From positions 1 through 64,000 of the forward strand of contig NZ_ALWX01000042.1 of assembly GCF_000297495.1 (NCBI RefSeq): a stretch of 64,000 bases of DNA, given 5' to 3'. The notes beneath the pieces are model-generated. The model worked only from the letters and a program-made list of their open reading frames with translations. It did not search any database and had not been told where the DNA came from. This DNA comes from Janibacter hoylei PVAS-1 (GTDB lineage Bacteria; Actinomycetota; Actinomycetes; Actinomycetales; Dermatophilaceae). Below, piece by piece: positions 9,166 to 16,826 of the stretch. The first letter of the stretch is position 1, and each line of letters begins with the position of its first letter. The translations under genes were made by a program, and so were the position numbers.

Positions 9166-9256
9166 GTACCGGAACGAGGCCCACGGGCGAAGCGCTTGAC
9201 GAGGACCTCGCAGGAGCAGAAGGTGCAGGTGTGAACCTCGCCAAGGAGCGTCCCTG

Positions 9257-10225
9257 ATGCCGATCTACCCGCGCGCCGAGATCACCCAGCACGGCGAGCG
9301 TCTGCTCGTCACCTCCCTGTCCCGGGCCGGGCTCTACTGGCCCAACGGGCAGTTCCACCACCTGACCACCCGCTCCAGCGGCACCGAGCTCGCCGAGGCC
9401 ATTACCGCGGCACTTGCGCGCTCCCGCGAGGAGCCCGCGGAGCAGCTCCCCAAGGCGGCCTCCATCGACGTCACACCCGTCAGCGACGAGCTCGGCTTCC
9501 CGACCTGGCGGGCGATGGAAGCCGCCACCACCCACGTGGGCATCACCCTCATCGACGGCGACGTCCTCTTCGCCCCCTACGAGACCGTCGCCGGCAGGGG
9601 CTACAGCGGACACCCCGAGCTGCCCCCCGCCCGTGAAGCCGCGGACATCGCAACCCGAGCCCGTGAGGCCCTCGCCGAGGCAGCCCGCCTCAGCGAGAAG
9701 GTCGTCCCTCGCACCCCCACAGCAGCGACTACGACCGACGGTGCGCCCACTGCCGCGATCGACGACATCCCCAACCTCGCCGAAGCCATCCTCACGCGCC
9801 ACGGCAACCAGTGGGCCGTCCAAGCACTCACGTCCATCCGCGCCGACCCGGGGAGCGCTCCCAACGGATGGATCACCACCGTCCCCGCCGATGCGCCCGA
9901 GCAGCTCGGCCACGCCCTCGTCGACGCCCTCACCCACGCGCGCGTCAACGCCACCGCGCTTCCCGACGCCAGCCGGGACACCCTCACCACCGCACTCGGC
10001 GTGACCACCGACGATCTGGCCACCCGGGCGACCACCCGCATCCACGTGCAAGCCTCCACCTCCGTCGGCGACATCGATGTCCACCCCCAAGAGCTCGATC
10101 CCGACACCCGCTGGTGGATCACGACCGACCACCCTGACTCCCGCACCCTCGGCCTCATCGACCCACCCGCCCTGTGGGGCACCACCCTCAACGCCCTCGC
10201 GGACACGTTGCTGGCACCTGACTGA
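9257..10225 (+). CDS. Unknown protein built from two related halves
   Basis: The protein has 322 residues and is soluble. The N-terminal half (about 8-118) and the C-terminal half (about 180-285) align by eye. Both run HGE/HGN, a short strand, PNG, a helix EL(A/G)xAxxxAL, ALP/QLP, (E)LG(F/V), a Thr-rich helix, then GDxxxxP. A Thr/Ala-rich linker joins them. This is an internal tandem duplication. I do not recognise the family and assign no function. It is the first gene of the accessory region and lies 97 bases upstream of a lipoprotein gene on the same strand. Confidence 0.7.
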   Translation: MPIYPRAEITQHGERLLVTSLSRAGLYWPNGQFHHLTTRSSGTELAEAITAALARSREEPAEQLPKAASIDVTPVSDELGFPTWRAMEAATTHVGITLIDGDVLFAPYETVAGRGYSGHPELPPAREAADIATRAREALAEAARLSEKVVPRTPTAATTTDGAPTAAIDDIPNLAEAILTRHGNQWAVQALTSIRADPGSAPNGWITTVPADAPEQLGHALVDALTHARVNATALPDASRDTLTTALGVTTDDLATRATTRIHVQASTSVGDIDVHPQELDPDTRWWITTDHPDSRTLGLIDPPALWGTTLNALADTLLAPD

Positions 10226-10322
10226 CAACGCGTCTCGTGTCGAGATGCGCGCGTCGACCGCGTGCTGGGCTAGGCACGGGGACCTTGACGCGACATCCGT
10301 CGCCACCGACCGAGAGGACACC

Positions 10323-10911
10323 ATGCGCACCACGCCCAGCCGAACGATCCAGGCCACCGCGTGCGCCATCGCCCTGATCGGGCTGACCGCCTGCGGCGGC
10401 TCAGACAGCGAAGGATCCTCCACGACCAGCACGTCCAGCAGCTCGGCCGACCTGACCTACGACGACGACTACGCCGTCGATGCGGCCAGAGCCACCGAAT
10501 CCAAGCGGCGCGCACACGACCCCAACACGAAGCTGTCGGACGACACGCCCTGGGCCACCGAGGACTACATCGACACCTTCAACCGCAACGTCACGGCGAT
10601 GAAGGAAGCCGGCGTTGTCGAGAAGGGCACCGTCAAGGTCAACTCAGTCCACCTCGCCACGTCCGACCCCGACGCCCCCCGGCGGTTGGAACCTGACGCT
10701 GTACCAGTGCAGCACTTCCACGGCCCGCTACTTCAAGGGCGACAAGGACGTCACCACCGATCCGAACAACGACAACAAGCCAGCGCCCAAGGGCCCTCAG
10801 GAGAACGTGCACCTGGTCAGCTTCCACACACCTGACCAAGGCAAGACGTGGCAGATCGACGACTCCCAGCTCCTCACCGGGAAGAGGGCCGCGGAGGCAC
10901 CTTGCGTTTGA
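10323..10911 (+). CDS. Secreted lipoprotein of unknown function, apparent frameshift
   Basis: Residues 1-23 form a lipoprotein signal peptide ending LTAC, followed by a Ser/Thr-rich linker. The body contains YDDDYAVDAARATES and a Trp-rich C-terminal part (GWNLTLYQC, WQIDDSQLL). The span is one base too long. Removing one C from the run of six at 10675-10680 joins the two frames into a protein of 195 residues ending EAPCV, and leaves two Cys in the C-terminal domain. It is probably attached to the outer face of the membrane. It faces the three lipoprotein paralogs on the opposite strand. I do not recognise the family. Confidence 0.72.
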
Positions 10912-10996
10912 GGCTGACCCTCACCGGGGGCGCTCGCTCCACACTGGCACTGGACACCTTCACCGTGTCCGCAGCAACCCTCGTGCCGACCGACGC

Positions 10997-11407
10997 CTAC
11001 CTGAAGTGGTCGCGCAACTGGCGCCACGTCTCGGGGACGCCGACGACCCTTGGTCCGATCAACCGCCCCGACGTCTCCCCTAGCAGCGCGATCCTGAAGT
11101 TGAGCGAACTTTTGGCCGGGACAGTCGACAGAGCTCGCAAGCACTCCACATACACCGCGTGAGCAACCGCCTCCTCTGCCGGGAGACCAATCGTCCCCTC
11201 CAGGAACCATCCCGAGACCCCGCCGCCCTTGCGCACCCGCACCTCCACGGAGGAGACGCCCTCGGCCTTGGACACCGCGGCCCGGACCTCCCCTTCGTCC
11301 ACCGGCGGAGTGCTGCTGCACGCAGTCAGTCCCAGCACCGCCCCCACGGCCCCGACCAGGACCACCCGCCGGTGAACAGCCCGTCCGTTCCTGCCGACTG
11401 TGCTCAT
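10997..11407 (-). CDS. Small lipoprotein, paralog 1 of 3
   Basis: The protein has 136 residues, with a signal peptide ending LTAC|SS (lipobox), then a domain that starts PPVDEGEVRAAVSK. It contains RKGGGVSGWFLEG and ends with a GVPETWRQLRDHF helix. It is intact. Two further copies follow upstream on the same strand, and its promoter region (11408-11460) is nearly the same as that of paralog 3. It shares no family I can name. The conserved GGGVSGW and VPxTW elements suggest a folded extracytoplasmic domain. Confidence 0.78.
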   Translation of the reverse strand: MSTVGRNGRAVHRRVVLVGAVGAVLGLTACSSTPPVDEGEVRAAVSKAEGVSSVEVRVRKGGGVSGWFLEGTIGLPAEEAVAHAVYVECLRALSTVPAKSSLNFRIALLGETSGRLIGPRVVGVPETWRQLRDHFR

Positions 11408-11563
11408 GTCTCATCCCCCTCGCGTCGTCCAGGTGTTGCCACGACCCCACCACAGGATCGGGGCCTCGCGCCTGGTGTGAACCGCTCCGCTATGCCCCAG
11501 CGCATGGTCGCGGCCGCACATGAGCACCATCGCCTCAGCAACCACAGGCGGGCCAGGAACAGA

Positions 11564-11953
11564 TCAATTGAACTGCTCGCGCATCCGATTCCAGGTCTCG
11601 GGGACGCCGATATCGCCGGGCACGATCGTCCGCCCCGATGTCTCGCCGTATATAGCGATCGAGAAGTTTCTGTCGGACGTGGTCGGCACCCTCGCGATGA
11701 CGCGAAGGCACTACTCGAAGACGGCCTCCGCCTCCCCTTCCTCTGCCGGAAGCCCAATCGTTCCCTCGAGGAACCAGCCTGAGACCCCGCCGCCCTCGCG
11801 CATCCGAAGATCCACTGATGTGACTCCGGTGACGCCGGCAACGGCGTCTCGGACCTCGCCTTCGTCGATCGGTGGCTCGCTCGAGCACGCAGAAAGTCCC
11901 AGCATGATGGCAGCGCTCCCCAAGAGTGCGGTTCTTCTACGGATGACTGACAC
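11564..11953 (-). pseudogene. Small lipoprotein, paralog 2 of 3, interrupted by in-frame TAG
   Basis: This copy has a signal peptide ending LSAC|SS and the same EGEVRDAV and GGGVSGWFLEG elements. The frame runs on past codon 81, a TAG (11711-11713), into CLRVIARVPT, GETSG and GVPETWNRMREQF, matching both sister proteins to the end. The TAG stands where paralogs 1 and 3 have Glu (GAG). Without it the protein would have 129 residues. It is either a recent nonsense mutation or a base error. The truncated 80-residue form would lack the C-terminal third of the domain. This stretch is visibly richer in A and T than the core genome. Confidence 0.7.
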
Positions 11954-12118
11954 GATTGCTACTTCCTCCGCACTTCGACATCAACGCCCTCGACAGTAGA
12001 GCCATCACCTATGGACACCATGAAGGCGTCCAGCGCACCCTGGTCACGACTGCACGAAGGGCGCGAAGGTGTCGGCAACGAGGCCGCGCCGTGTCCGGCT
12101 GAGCACATTCGACAGCCC

Positions 12119-12530
12119 TTACGCGAAGTGCTCGCGCAGGGCACCCCATGTGTCGGGCACGCCCACATTACTCGGCGGGATCACCTTCCCGGACGACTCA
12201 CCGAAGAGCCTGATCTTGAAGTTCGCCCCCGCCTTCACCGGGACCGTCGACAAGGCCCGCAGGCACTCCTCATACACCGCGTGAGCCTCAGCTTCATCAG
12301 CCGGAAGGCCAACCCTGCCTTCGAGCTTCCACCCGGAGACCCCGCCGCCCTTGCGCACCCGCACCTCCACGGAGGAGACGCCCTCGACCTTGGACACCGC
12401 GGCCCGGACCTCCCCTTCGTCCACCGGCGGAGTGCTGCTGCACGCGGTCAGTCCCAGCACCATTCCCACGGTCCCGACCACGGACCACCCGCCGATGAAT
12501 CGCCGGTCGCTTTCGTCCCGCAGTGCTCAT
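12119..12530 (-). CDS. Small lipoprotein, paralog 3 of 3, apparent frameshift near start
   Basis: The reading frame with LGLTAC|SS, EGEVRAAVSK, GGGVSGWKLEG, YEECLRALS and GVPDTWGALREHF is closely related to paralog 1. Its own frame has only a GTG start without the positively charged signal region. The missing MSTAGRKRPAIHRRV is in another frame. One extra base near 12481 relative to paralog 1 explains this. Correcting it gives ATG 12530 and 136 residues, the same length as paralog 1. The upstream 45 bases (12539-12583) match those of paralog 1, so gene and promoter were duplicated together. Confidence 0.7.
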
Positions 12531-12657
12531 CTGTGATCCCCTCGCGTCGTCCAGTTGCTGCGACGACCACACCACAGGATCCCGACCACGCGCATGGTGA
12601 CTCCTACCCATGTCCGGCCTCCTTGCGGGCAGGCTGACGACATCCCACGGAGCACGA

Positions 12658-12688
12658 CGAAGGCCCCCCGGCGAACCGGGGGCCTTCG
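12658..12688. terminator. Strong GC hairpin
   Basis: Arms at 12658-12668 and 12678-12688 (CGAAGGCCCCC / GGGGGCCTTCG) enclose a 9-base loop. It lies between two divergently transcribed units, so it is not an obvious 3' end of either. The left arm has six C against five G on the right, the same C5/C6 anomaly that breaks several genes here. Confidence 0.5.
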
Positions 12689-12821
12689 ATCAATCTGTGG
12701 GTCGTTTGTACGGCTCCAGATTCCGCGCCTGGCCTGCGGTGTAGCGACGATCCTCGGCTCCCGCCGTGAGGTGTTCCCGCGCTAACTCTCCGCCGTTCCC
12801 AGCCCGGTCAGGGAGGCCGGG

Positions 12822-12849
12822 TTGCCGTGTCGCAGGGCCTGGCTACAGT
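12822..12849 (+). promoter_or_regulatory. Candidate sigma-70-type promoter
   Basis: TTGCCG at 12822-12827 and TACAGT at 12844-12849 are separated by 16 bases. The start codon at 12858 follows nine bases after the -10 element, which would give a leaderless or nearly leaderless transcript. Confidence 0.4.
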
Positions 12850-12857
12850 CCAGGCGC

Positions 12858-13049
12858 ATGAGAGAGCAGACCAGCCCCGCCAGCGTCCCCACCGACCCGT
12901 CCCTACAGGCCGTGATCACGAGCGCCTTCGCAGTCGCGGAGGTGGCTGTCGAACACCTCGTCCGCGTCTCCCCCACGCTCGACCGGGACAGGGTGGAGTA
13001 CGTCGTGGCCTCGGTGCTGCTGGAGGAGGCGTGGGTCGGCGGTTCGTAG
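12858..13049 (+). CDS. Small protein of unknown function
   Basis: The protein has 63 residues: an N-terminal MREQTSPAS, a helix VITSAFAVAEVAVEHLV, then a second helix DRVEYVVASVLLEEAW. It is acidic and all-helical, and shows no signal peptide. It is convergent with the SLOG-like gene (14-base gap). The promoter and codon use support a real gene. I do not recognise it. Its position next to the defence operon makes an accessory role possible but unproven. Confidence 0.5.
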   Translation: MREQTSPASVPTDPSLQAVITSAFAVAEVAVEHLVRVSPTLDRDRVEYVVASVLLEEAWVGGS

Positions 13050-13063
13050 CCTCACCGACCCGA

Positions 13064-13534
13064 CTATCGGCGAACCCCTGGAGGCCAGATCACGGTGACC
13101 GGCTTGCTGAGCGAATACGCGTAGGCGACTGCATCAGCCGTCCCGCCCTTCCCTTGGGCGGGGAGGCCGTCCCAGACGGCCACGAGGACGTCGCAGAGGT
13201 CGACAACGCGCTTCCCGGCAGCCAGGTAGGCATCTTCGGTCGGCTCCGCGAAGTCCAACGTCTCGACCTCGGAAGCCCTCGAAAGGAGCGCCCTGAACTG
13301 AAGGAGGTCAGCCTCCTGCTCGAACGATGACTCGTAGTTCACGCTGGGCAGGACGACGTGCAGTCGTCCACCTAGGCCCAAGACCTCCTCGGCAAACTTC
13401 TGATCAGCCCCGGCAGCCAGACTGGATAGTCCTACGAACGGTGGGCCACCAAGGATGGCTGGCAGCCGGGCCACCAGCAGACTCCAAACCGACTGCGGTG
13501 CCTCTTGGTGGCCCGAGACTGCGTAGATCGTCAT
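13064..13534 (-). CDS. SLOG-like Rossmann-fold protein in the TIR/caspase operon
   Basis: The protein has 156 residues. It begins with strand MTIYAVSGHQ, then GLSSLAAGAD (35-44), a helix, GRLHVVLP (56-63), a long helical region, CDVLVAVWDG (114-123), GKGGTADAVAYA (128-139) and a final strand PVTVIWPPG. This order is that of the SLOG/DprA-like Rossmann fold, which binds nucleotide or NAD-derived ligands, as the SLOG domain of ThsA does in type I Thoeris. The ATG overlaps the caspase-like stop by four bases, so both are co-translated. It could sense or bind the TIR product. The family call is by pattern, not by search. Confidence 0.7.
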   Translation of the reverse strand: MTIYAVSGHQEAPQSVWSLLVARLPAILGGPPFVGLSSLAAGADQKFAEEVLGLGGRLHVVLPSVNYESSFEQEADLLQFRALLSRASEVETLDFAEPTEDAYLAAGKRVVDLCDVLVAVWDGLPAQGKGGTADAVAYAYSLSKPVTVIWPPGVRR

Positions 13535-14510
13535 AGCCGGTCCTCGGAGGCCATGTGGCGATAGTGCCTGCCGAGGGGCGTGAGCCTACAACCCTCGCTC
13601 TGCATCGCGGCGAAGAACATGTGGTCAGCGCCCACCGGCTCCACCAACTTCGCGGACGCGCACTTCTGGAGTTGCTTGAACACTGCCTCGTGCTCAGGGT
13701 GGGGCTCCAAGCCCGAGTCGCGCTTGTCCGGCTCGTATGAGGGATTGAGGGGGAACACGTGGTCCGGCGTCGGGAACCACTCGGGAAGCCTTCGCAGTGT
13801 CGAAAGCGGCACGGCAGGGTCGCAACGACGGATGTCTTGGAGGTGGTCGACATTCGCCTTGAACATGGGGCGTTGGTCCCATGTTCCGAATGCCTCGGAA
13901 AGGTAGGAGTAGAGGCCCGCCAACGTCAGGTGACCTAGGACGTCCGCCGCTCCGCCCTCCAGCGCGCCTTCCAGGTAGGCGGAGAACTGCCCTCGGCCCG
14001 CTGGCGTCTCGGCAGACGTCTGATCTGCTCGGCTCGCGGTAAGCATCGACACCCCTTGCCGAAGGACTGAACCGGCGGTCATTGCGGCAGGGACGCCGCC
14101 CGCGCCCCCCAGAGAAGCAGCAGTCGAGGATGACCGCGACCTCTTGGTCGCAGGCATTGATCCTCTCCAACACTTCGCTGAACCTGACGCCGGGTGTTTG
14201 CTGAGTGCCGTCAGAGGTCACGAGAGTCACGTCGGCTCCGCCCGCGACCTGTGCGCCGTGCCCGGCGAAGTAGAGGAGGGACATGTGGACGCCGGGGGGC
14301 GAACAGGCGGTCCAACGCCTCCAGCAGATCGTCGCGGCTGACGTGGCCGGTCCCGACCGGGGCGGTGAGGGTCTTCACCTCGAAGTTGGGGGTGTCGTCC
14401 TCGTTGCGCGCCAAGACCGGCGTAAGGGCCACCGCATCATTCACACAGCCCCCGAGGTTGCCGAAGGATGGATAGTGGTCGATGCCGACCACGAGTGCGC
14501 GTCGCAGCAC
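13531..14510 (-). CDS. Caspase-like (peptidase C14) protease, two apparent frameshifts
   Basis: After correction the protein has 325 residues. The caspase domain (1-150) begins RRALVVGIDHYP and has the catalytic His in YFAGHG (H84) and Cys in LDCCFSGG (C131). Residues 150-325 form a C-terminal region with TWDQRPMFKANVD, LNPSYEPDKR and LTPLGRHY, which I associate with caspase-like proteins paired with TIR proteins. One extra G/C in each of two runs of six (14294-14299 and 14105-14110) breaks the frame. The 980-base span then becomes 978. GTG 14510 lies one base after the TIR stop. If correct, this is the killing effector of a TIR-signalling defence system, degrading host proteins after phage sensing. 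Confidence 0.8.
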
Positions 14511-14511
14511 G

Positions 14512-14889
14512 TCAGAGCCCGTCGATGAAGTCCCCGACGTTCTGCCAGGTCCAGGTCTTGCAGGGAGCCGTCCCCATCTCGACCGGCTTGGTCCGATAGC
14601 CGTCTTCGATCCAGATGCCGAGGAGCGGCTTTCCCTCCTCGCGAGCGCACTTGATCTCCCACAACTGCCCGGCTGCGTCAGGGGTGCTGCTGCTGATGAG
14701 TGCGATGACCCCATCGGAGCGGCGGATGCGTGCCCGGACCCGCTCCTTCCACTCCGTGTCATAGGGGTTCTTGACGCTCATGTCGGTCCAGTCGTAAGGC
14801 GTGTTGCCCAACTTCCGCTGTCCGACGAAGAGGTCGCGAGTCCTCTCGTCCTCCATGGCGAAGGCGATGAAGACGGTCTTGTTGGCCAT
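14512..14889 (-). CDS. TIR-domain protein of ThsB type (DUF1863/MTH538-like)
   Basis: The 125-residue protein is a single TIR-like domain: KTVFIAFAMEDER (4-16), the WTDMSVKNPYDTEWKERVR linker (34-52), SDGVIALISSST (58-69) and LWEIKCAREEGKPLLGI (77-92). E78 matches the catalytic Glu of TIR NADase/cyclases. This pattern is that of ThsB, the phage-sensing enzyme of Thoeris that converts NAD+ to cyclic ADP-ribose isomers. It is the first gene of the TIR/caspase/SLOG operon, with a 126-base upstream gap that can hold a promoter. Intact. Confidence 0.85.
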   Translation of the reverse strand: MANKTVFIAFAMEDERTRDLFVGQRKLGNTPYDWTDMSVKNPYDTEWKERVRARIRRSDGVIALISSSTPDAAGQLWEIKCAREEGKPLLGIWIEDGYRTKPVEMGTAPCKTWTWQNVGDFIDGL

Positions 14890-15015
14890 GTCAGGTCCTA
14901 TCTGTCGATGTCGAGGTCATGCCTATCACCCAGCACCGACAGCCCTGTCCGTGCCGAGAGCAGCCGGGGGGCGCGACGGGTGCTTCCCCTCGCCGTCGCG
15001 CCCCGACTCGACCTC

Positions 15016-15280
15016 CTACTTGACCTTCATCTGGATGCGAGTGCCCTCGCTGATCAGCGTCGCGTAGTCGGTCAACTCCGGATCGGAGATCGAACCGCCG
15101 ACCCGAGACCACTTGCGCCGGAGCACGGGCTTGATCTCGGAGACGGGGGTGACCCTTGTAGCGACGCAGCAGGCTGTCGAACATCTTCTGGTAGTCAGAC
15201 GCGATGTCCTTCAGCGCAGGCTGGACAGCGTTCTCCAGAGCCTTCTCCCACCCGGGAGTCATCTTGAAGCCTGAGCCCAT
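15016..15280 (-). CDS. Small protein of unknown function, apparent frameshift
   Basis: The N-terminal frame (MGSGFKMTPGWEKALENAVQ) ends near RRYKG, and the C-terminal frame (VSEIKPVLRRKWSRVGG, ending TRIQMKVK and TAG) follows directly. The span is one base too long. One extra base in the CCC or GGGGG run at 15145-15155 accounts for it, giving 87 residues. The protein is basic and helical at the N-terminus. I do not recognise it. It starts two bases after the preceding gene and is read towards the TIR gene, so it may belong to the same mobile segment. Confidence 0.6.
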
Positions 15281-15282
15281 GA

Positions 15283-15492
15283 TCAGACCTGCTGACTGAT
15301 CGTGGTGCCCGGGTGACGCTGGGCCGTGGACTCCTTGACGAACCGTCCGGTGATCGTGGATCGGTTGACGGTCGTCTTGTTGGACGTGCCCCGACCGACG
15401 CGCTCGGTAGAGGTGGTCCGGGGGCTACGACGTGCCGTCGAAGCGCTCACGAAGCGTCCGGTGCGGGCGCTCCTACTCGCGGTGCGTGCCAT
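15283..15492 (-). CDS. Small basic protein with a duplicated motif
   Basis: The protein has 69 residues. Two repeats, TGRFVSASTARRSPRTT and TGRFVKESTAQRHPGTT, make up most of it, with MARTASRSAR at the start. Such short Arg/Ser/Thr-rich TGRFV repeat proteins occur in many bacteria without a known function. The start at ATG 15492 is preceded by a purine-rich GAGGCGAG. It is two bases upstream of the next gene, which implies co-transcription. Confidence 0.6.
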   Translation of the reverse strand: MARTASRSARTGRFVSASTARRSPRTTSTERVGRGTSNKTTVNRSTITGRFVKESTAQRHPGTTISQQV

Positions 15493-15571
15493 CTGGCTCG
15501 CCTCCGTTCTGGGCCGAGGGCCCATTGGGAGCACTGCCACGGGAGCGGCTAGAGTCGGAGTCCTAGTTCGC

Positions 15572-15650
15572 CCAACTAGACGCCAAGCCCTGGATGCTCC
15601 CACCCCGGAGATTCCGGGGCTTCGGTGCTCTTGCGGGCAAGTCTAGTTGG
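15572..15650. promoter_or_regulatory. Spaced inverted repeat and hairpin upstream of small-gene operon
   Basis: CCAACTAGAC (15572-15581) and its inverse GTCTAGTTGG (15641-15650) flank a 7-bp hairpin CCCCGGA/TCCGGGG (15603-15619). The segment lies in the 197-base gap between 15492 and 15690, the only sizeable non-coding gap upstream of the defence operon besides that at 14890-15015. It could be a terminator for the upstream genes plus an operator for the downstream ones. Confidence 0.4.
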
Positions 15651-15689
15651 TGCTAATGACACCGCTGTAGTTTCGTCCCCAGTCCGGCC

Positions 15690-16200
15690 TCAGAGGTCGG
15701 TGACTGGGACCATCTCATCGCCCCCGTCCCAGCGCACCTGCATGCTGGCCATGGGCACGACCGACATCCTCATGGTGAGGTAGAACCGGACACCCTCGTG
15801 GGGGTGCACCGTCGCGTCCACAGGGAGTTTGTGCAGCATGTTCGCCGCGTTGTAGCCCTCGGGGGCGGACGCGCTCACGCCCGTCGCAATGCCATCTCCG
15901 GCGTTGACCAACTCGTACACGACGCGGTTCGAAGATCGGTCCACCTGCCTGATCCTCCACCGGATGGAATTGCGTGCCTGAGCGGACGCGGCCTCGACCT
16001 GGGCGGGCGTGGAGGTGGTATCGGCCATAGTCTCCACCGCCCTGGTCATACGGTCCATGCTGTTCGCCATGGCCTGCGAGCGGGCCGCGGACTCCTCCCG
16101 CGCTGCACGCTCCTTGTAGATGTCCACCCGTCCCCAGATGAACGCGATCAGAGCGACAACCGCCACCCAGACCGGCTCCAGCGGCTATCCAGTCCGGCAC
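15690..16200 (-). CDS. Membrane-anchored protein with beta domain, apparent frameshift
   Basis: Starting at GTG 16200, the protein reads VPDWIAAGAGL, then one extra base near 16161-16168 shifts the frame to AVVALIAFIWGRVDIYKE. Corrected, it has 169 residues: one N-terminal membrane helix, a coiled-coil-like region rich in Ala/Glu/Met (about 30-70), then a beta-rich domain with NRVVYELVNAGDGIATG and ending MQVRWDGGDEMVPV. The last domain resembles the 89-residue protein encoded just upstream. Function unknown. Confidence 0.6.
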
Positions 16201-16204
16201 GAGT

Positions 16205-16474
16205 TCAGTTCTTCGGAGGCAGGGGAAGGGCGTACGGGGTGGGGTGCACGTCCCAAGAAACGAGCACCTCGACCGGCCTTCCGGTCTGCCACGTGGCCAG
16301 CACGAGGAACTTCTTCGAGGCTCCGGGACCGAACGTCTCTTCGGATGGAAGGTCGCGCGTCAGGCCCTCTGGGTGATCCACCGTCACGGTCACGAGGTCG
16401 ACCGTCTGGCCGCTGACGTTACGCATCAAGTAGGACTGTCCGGGGCCGGATGTGATCTCGAACGGGACGTTCAC
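16205..16474 (-). CDS. Small beta-rich protein, related to its downstream neighbour
   Basis: The protein has 89 residues with MRNVSGQTVDLVTVTVDHPEG and FLVLATW...VEVLVSWD. The order of strands and the N-x-x-G and P-E-G elements match the C-terminal domain of the next protein (15690-16200), suggesting the two are paralogous Ig-like sandwich domains. Its ATG overlaps the upstream stop by four bases, and the next GTG starts five bases after its stop codon region. Function unknown. Confidence 0.6.
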   Translation of the reverse strand: MNVPFEITSGPGQSYLMRNVSGQTVDLVTVTVDHPEGLTRDLPSEETFGPGASKKFLVLATWQTGRPVEVLVSWDVHPTPYALPLPPKN

Positions 16475-16826
16475 GCCTTGGCCTCCTCATTCACCTTGGC
16501 AGTCGATTGAGAGGGCTGAGCCTCGACCTCGACAGCGACGTTCTCATTCGGGAAGTGGTAGTCGACGGTGGCGAGGTACTCCCGGAAGCCGAGCATGGCA
16601 AGCAGTTGGGCGAACGTGTCCATGTTCTGCCCCTTCAACAGAGCGTTGACGATCTCCTCGCTCTTCTCGCGGCGGTCGATGAACTTGCTCAGCACGGAGG
16701 CCACGACGGTGTTGTCCGCGTTGAAGTCGGCGTCGCTGTTGGCCTTGGCCTTGGCCACGAGGTCTGGGTCTCTCTTGGCGTCCCTCAGGATGCCCTCGAT
16801 CTCGGGCACCGCGTCGTCAGGGCTCA
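16471..16826 (-). pseudogene. C-terminal fragment, possibly of a type I restriction R subunit
   Basis: The last 118 residues of an open frame, from GGLSPDDAVPEIEG to STAKVNEEAKA, look like real coding sequence. Upstream, the frame overlaps a transposase remnant on the other strand, so the N-terminus is lost. The pattern AKANSDADF ... LSKFIDRREKSEEIVNALL recalls the C-terminal helices of HsdR. This is a weak, by-eye resemblance. A small start at an internal GTG (VPEIEG) is possible, but no ribosome site supports it. Confidence 0.45.

Larger units (their letters stand above)
12531..12857. other. Intergenic stretch between lipoprotein array and defence cassette
   Basis: These 327 bases hold the promoter copy for lipoprotein paralog 3 (12539-12583), a strong hairpin (12658-12688), the 15-base word GGGTCGTTTGTACGG (12699-12713) whose halves recur inverted beside the tRNA-Leu gene, and a promoter for the next small gene. 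No further coding sequence is convincing here. Confidence 0.6.

Noticed and set aside
9166-9256. Search for a copy of the tRNA-Leu 3' end as left attachment site
   Set aside because: No run matching the tRNA end was found here or near 12700.
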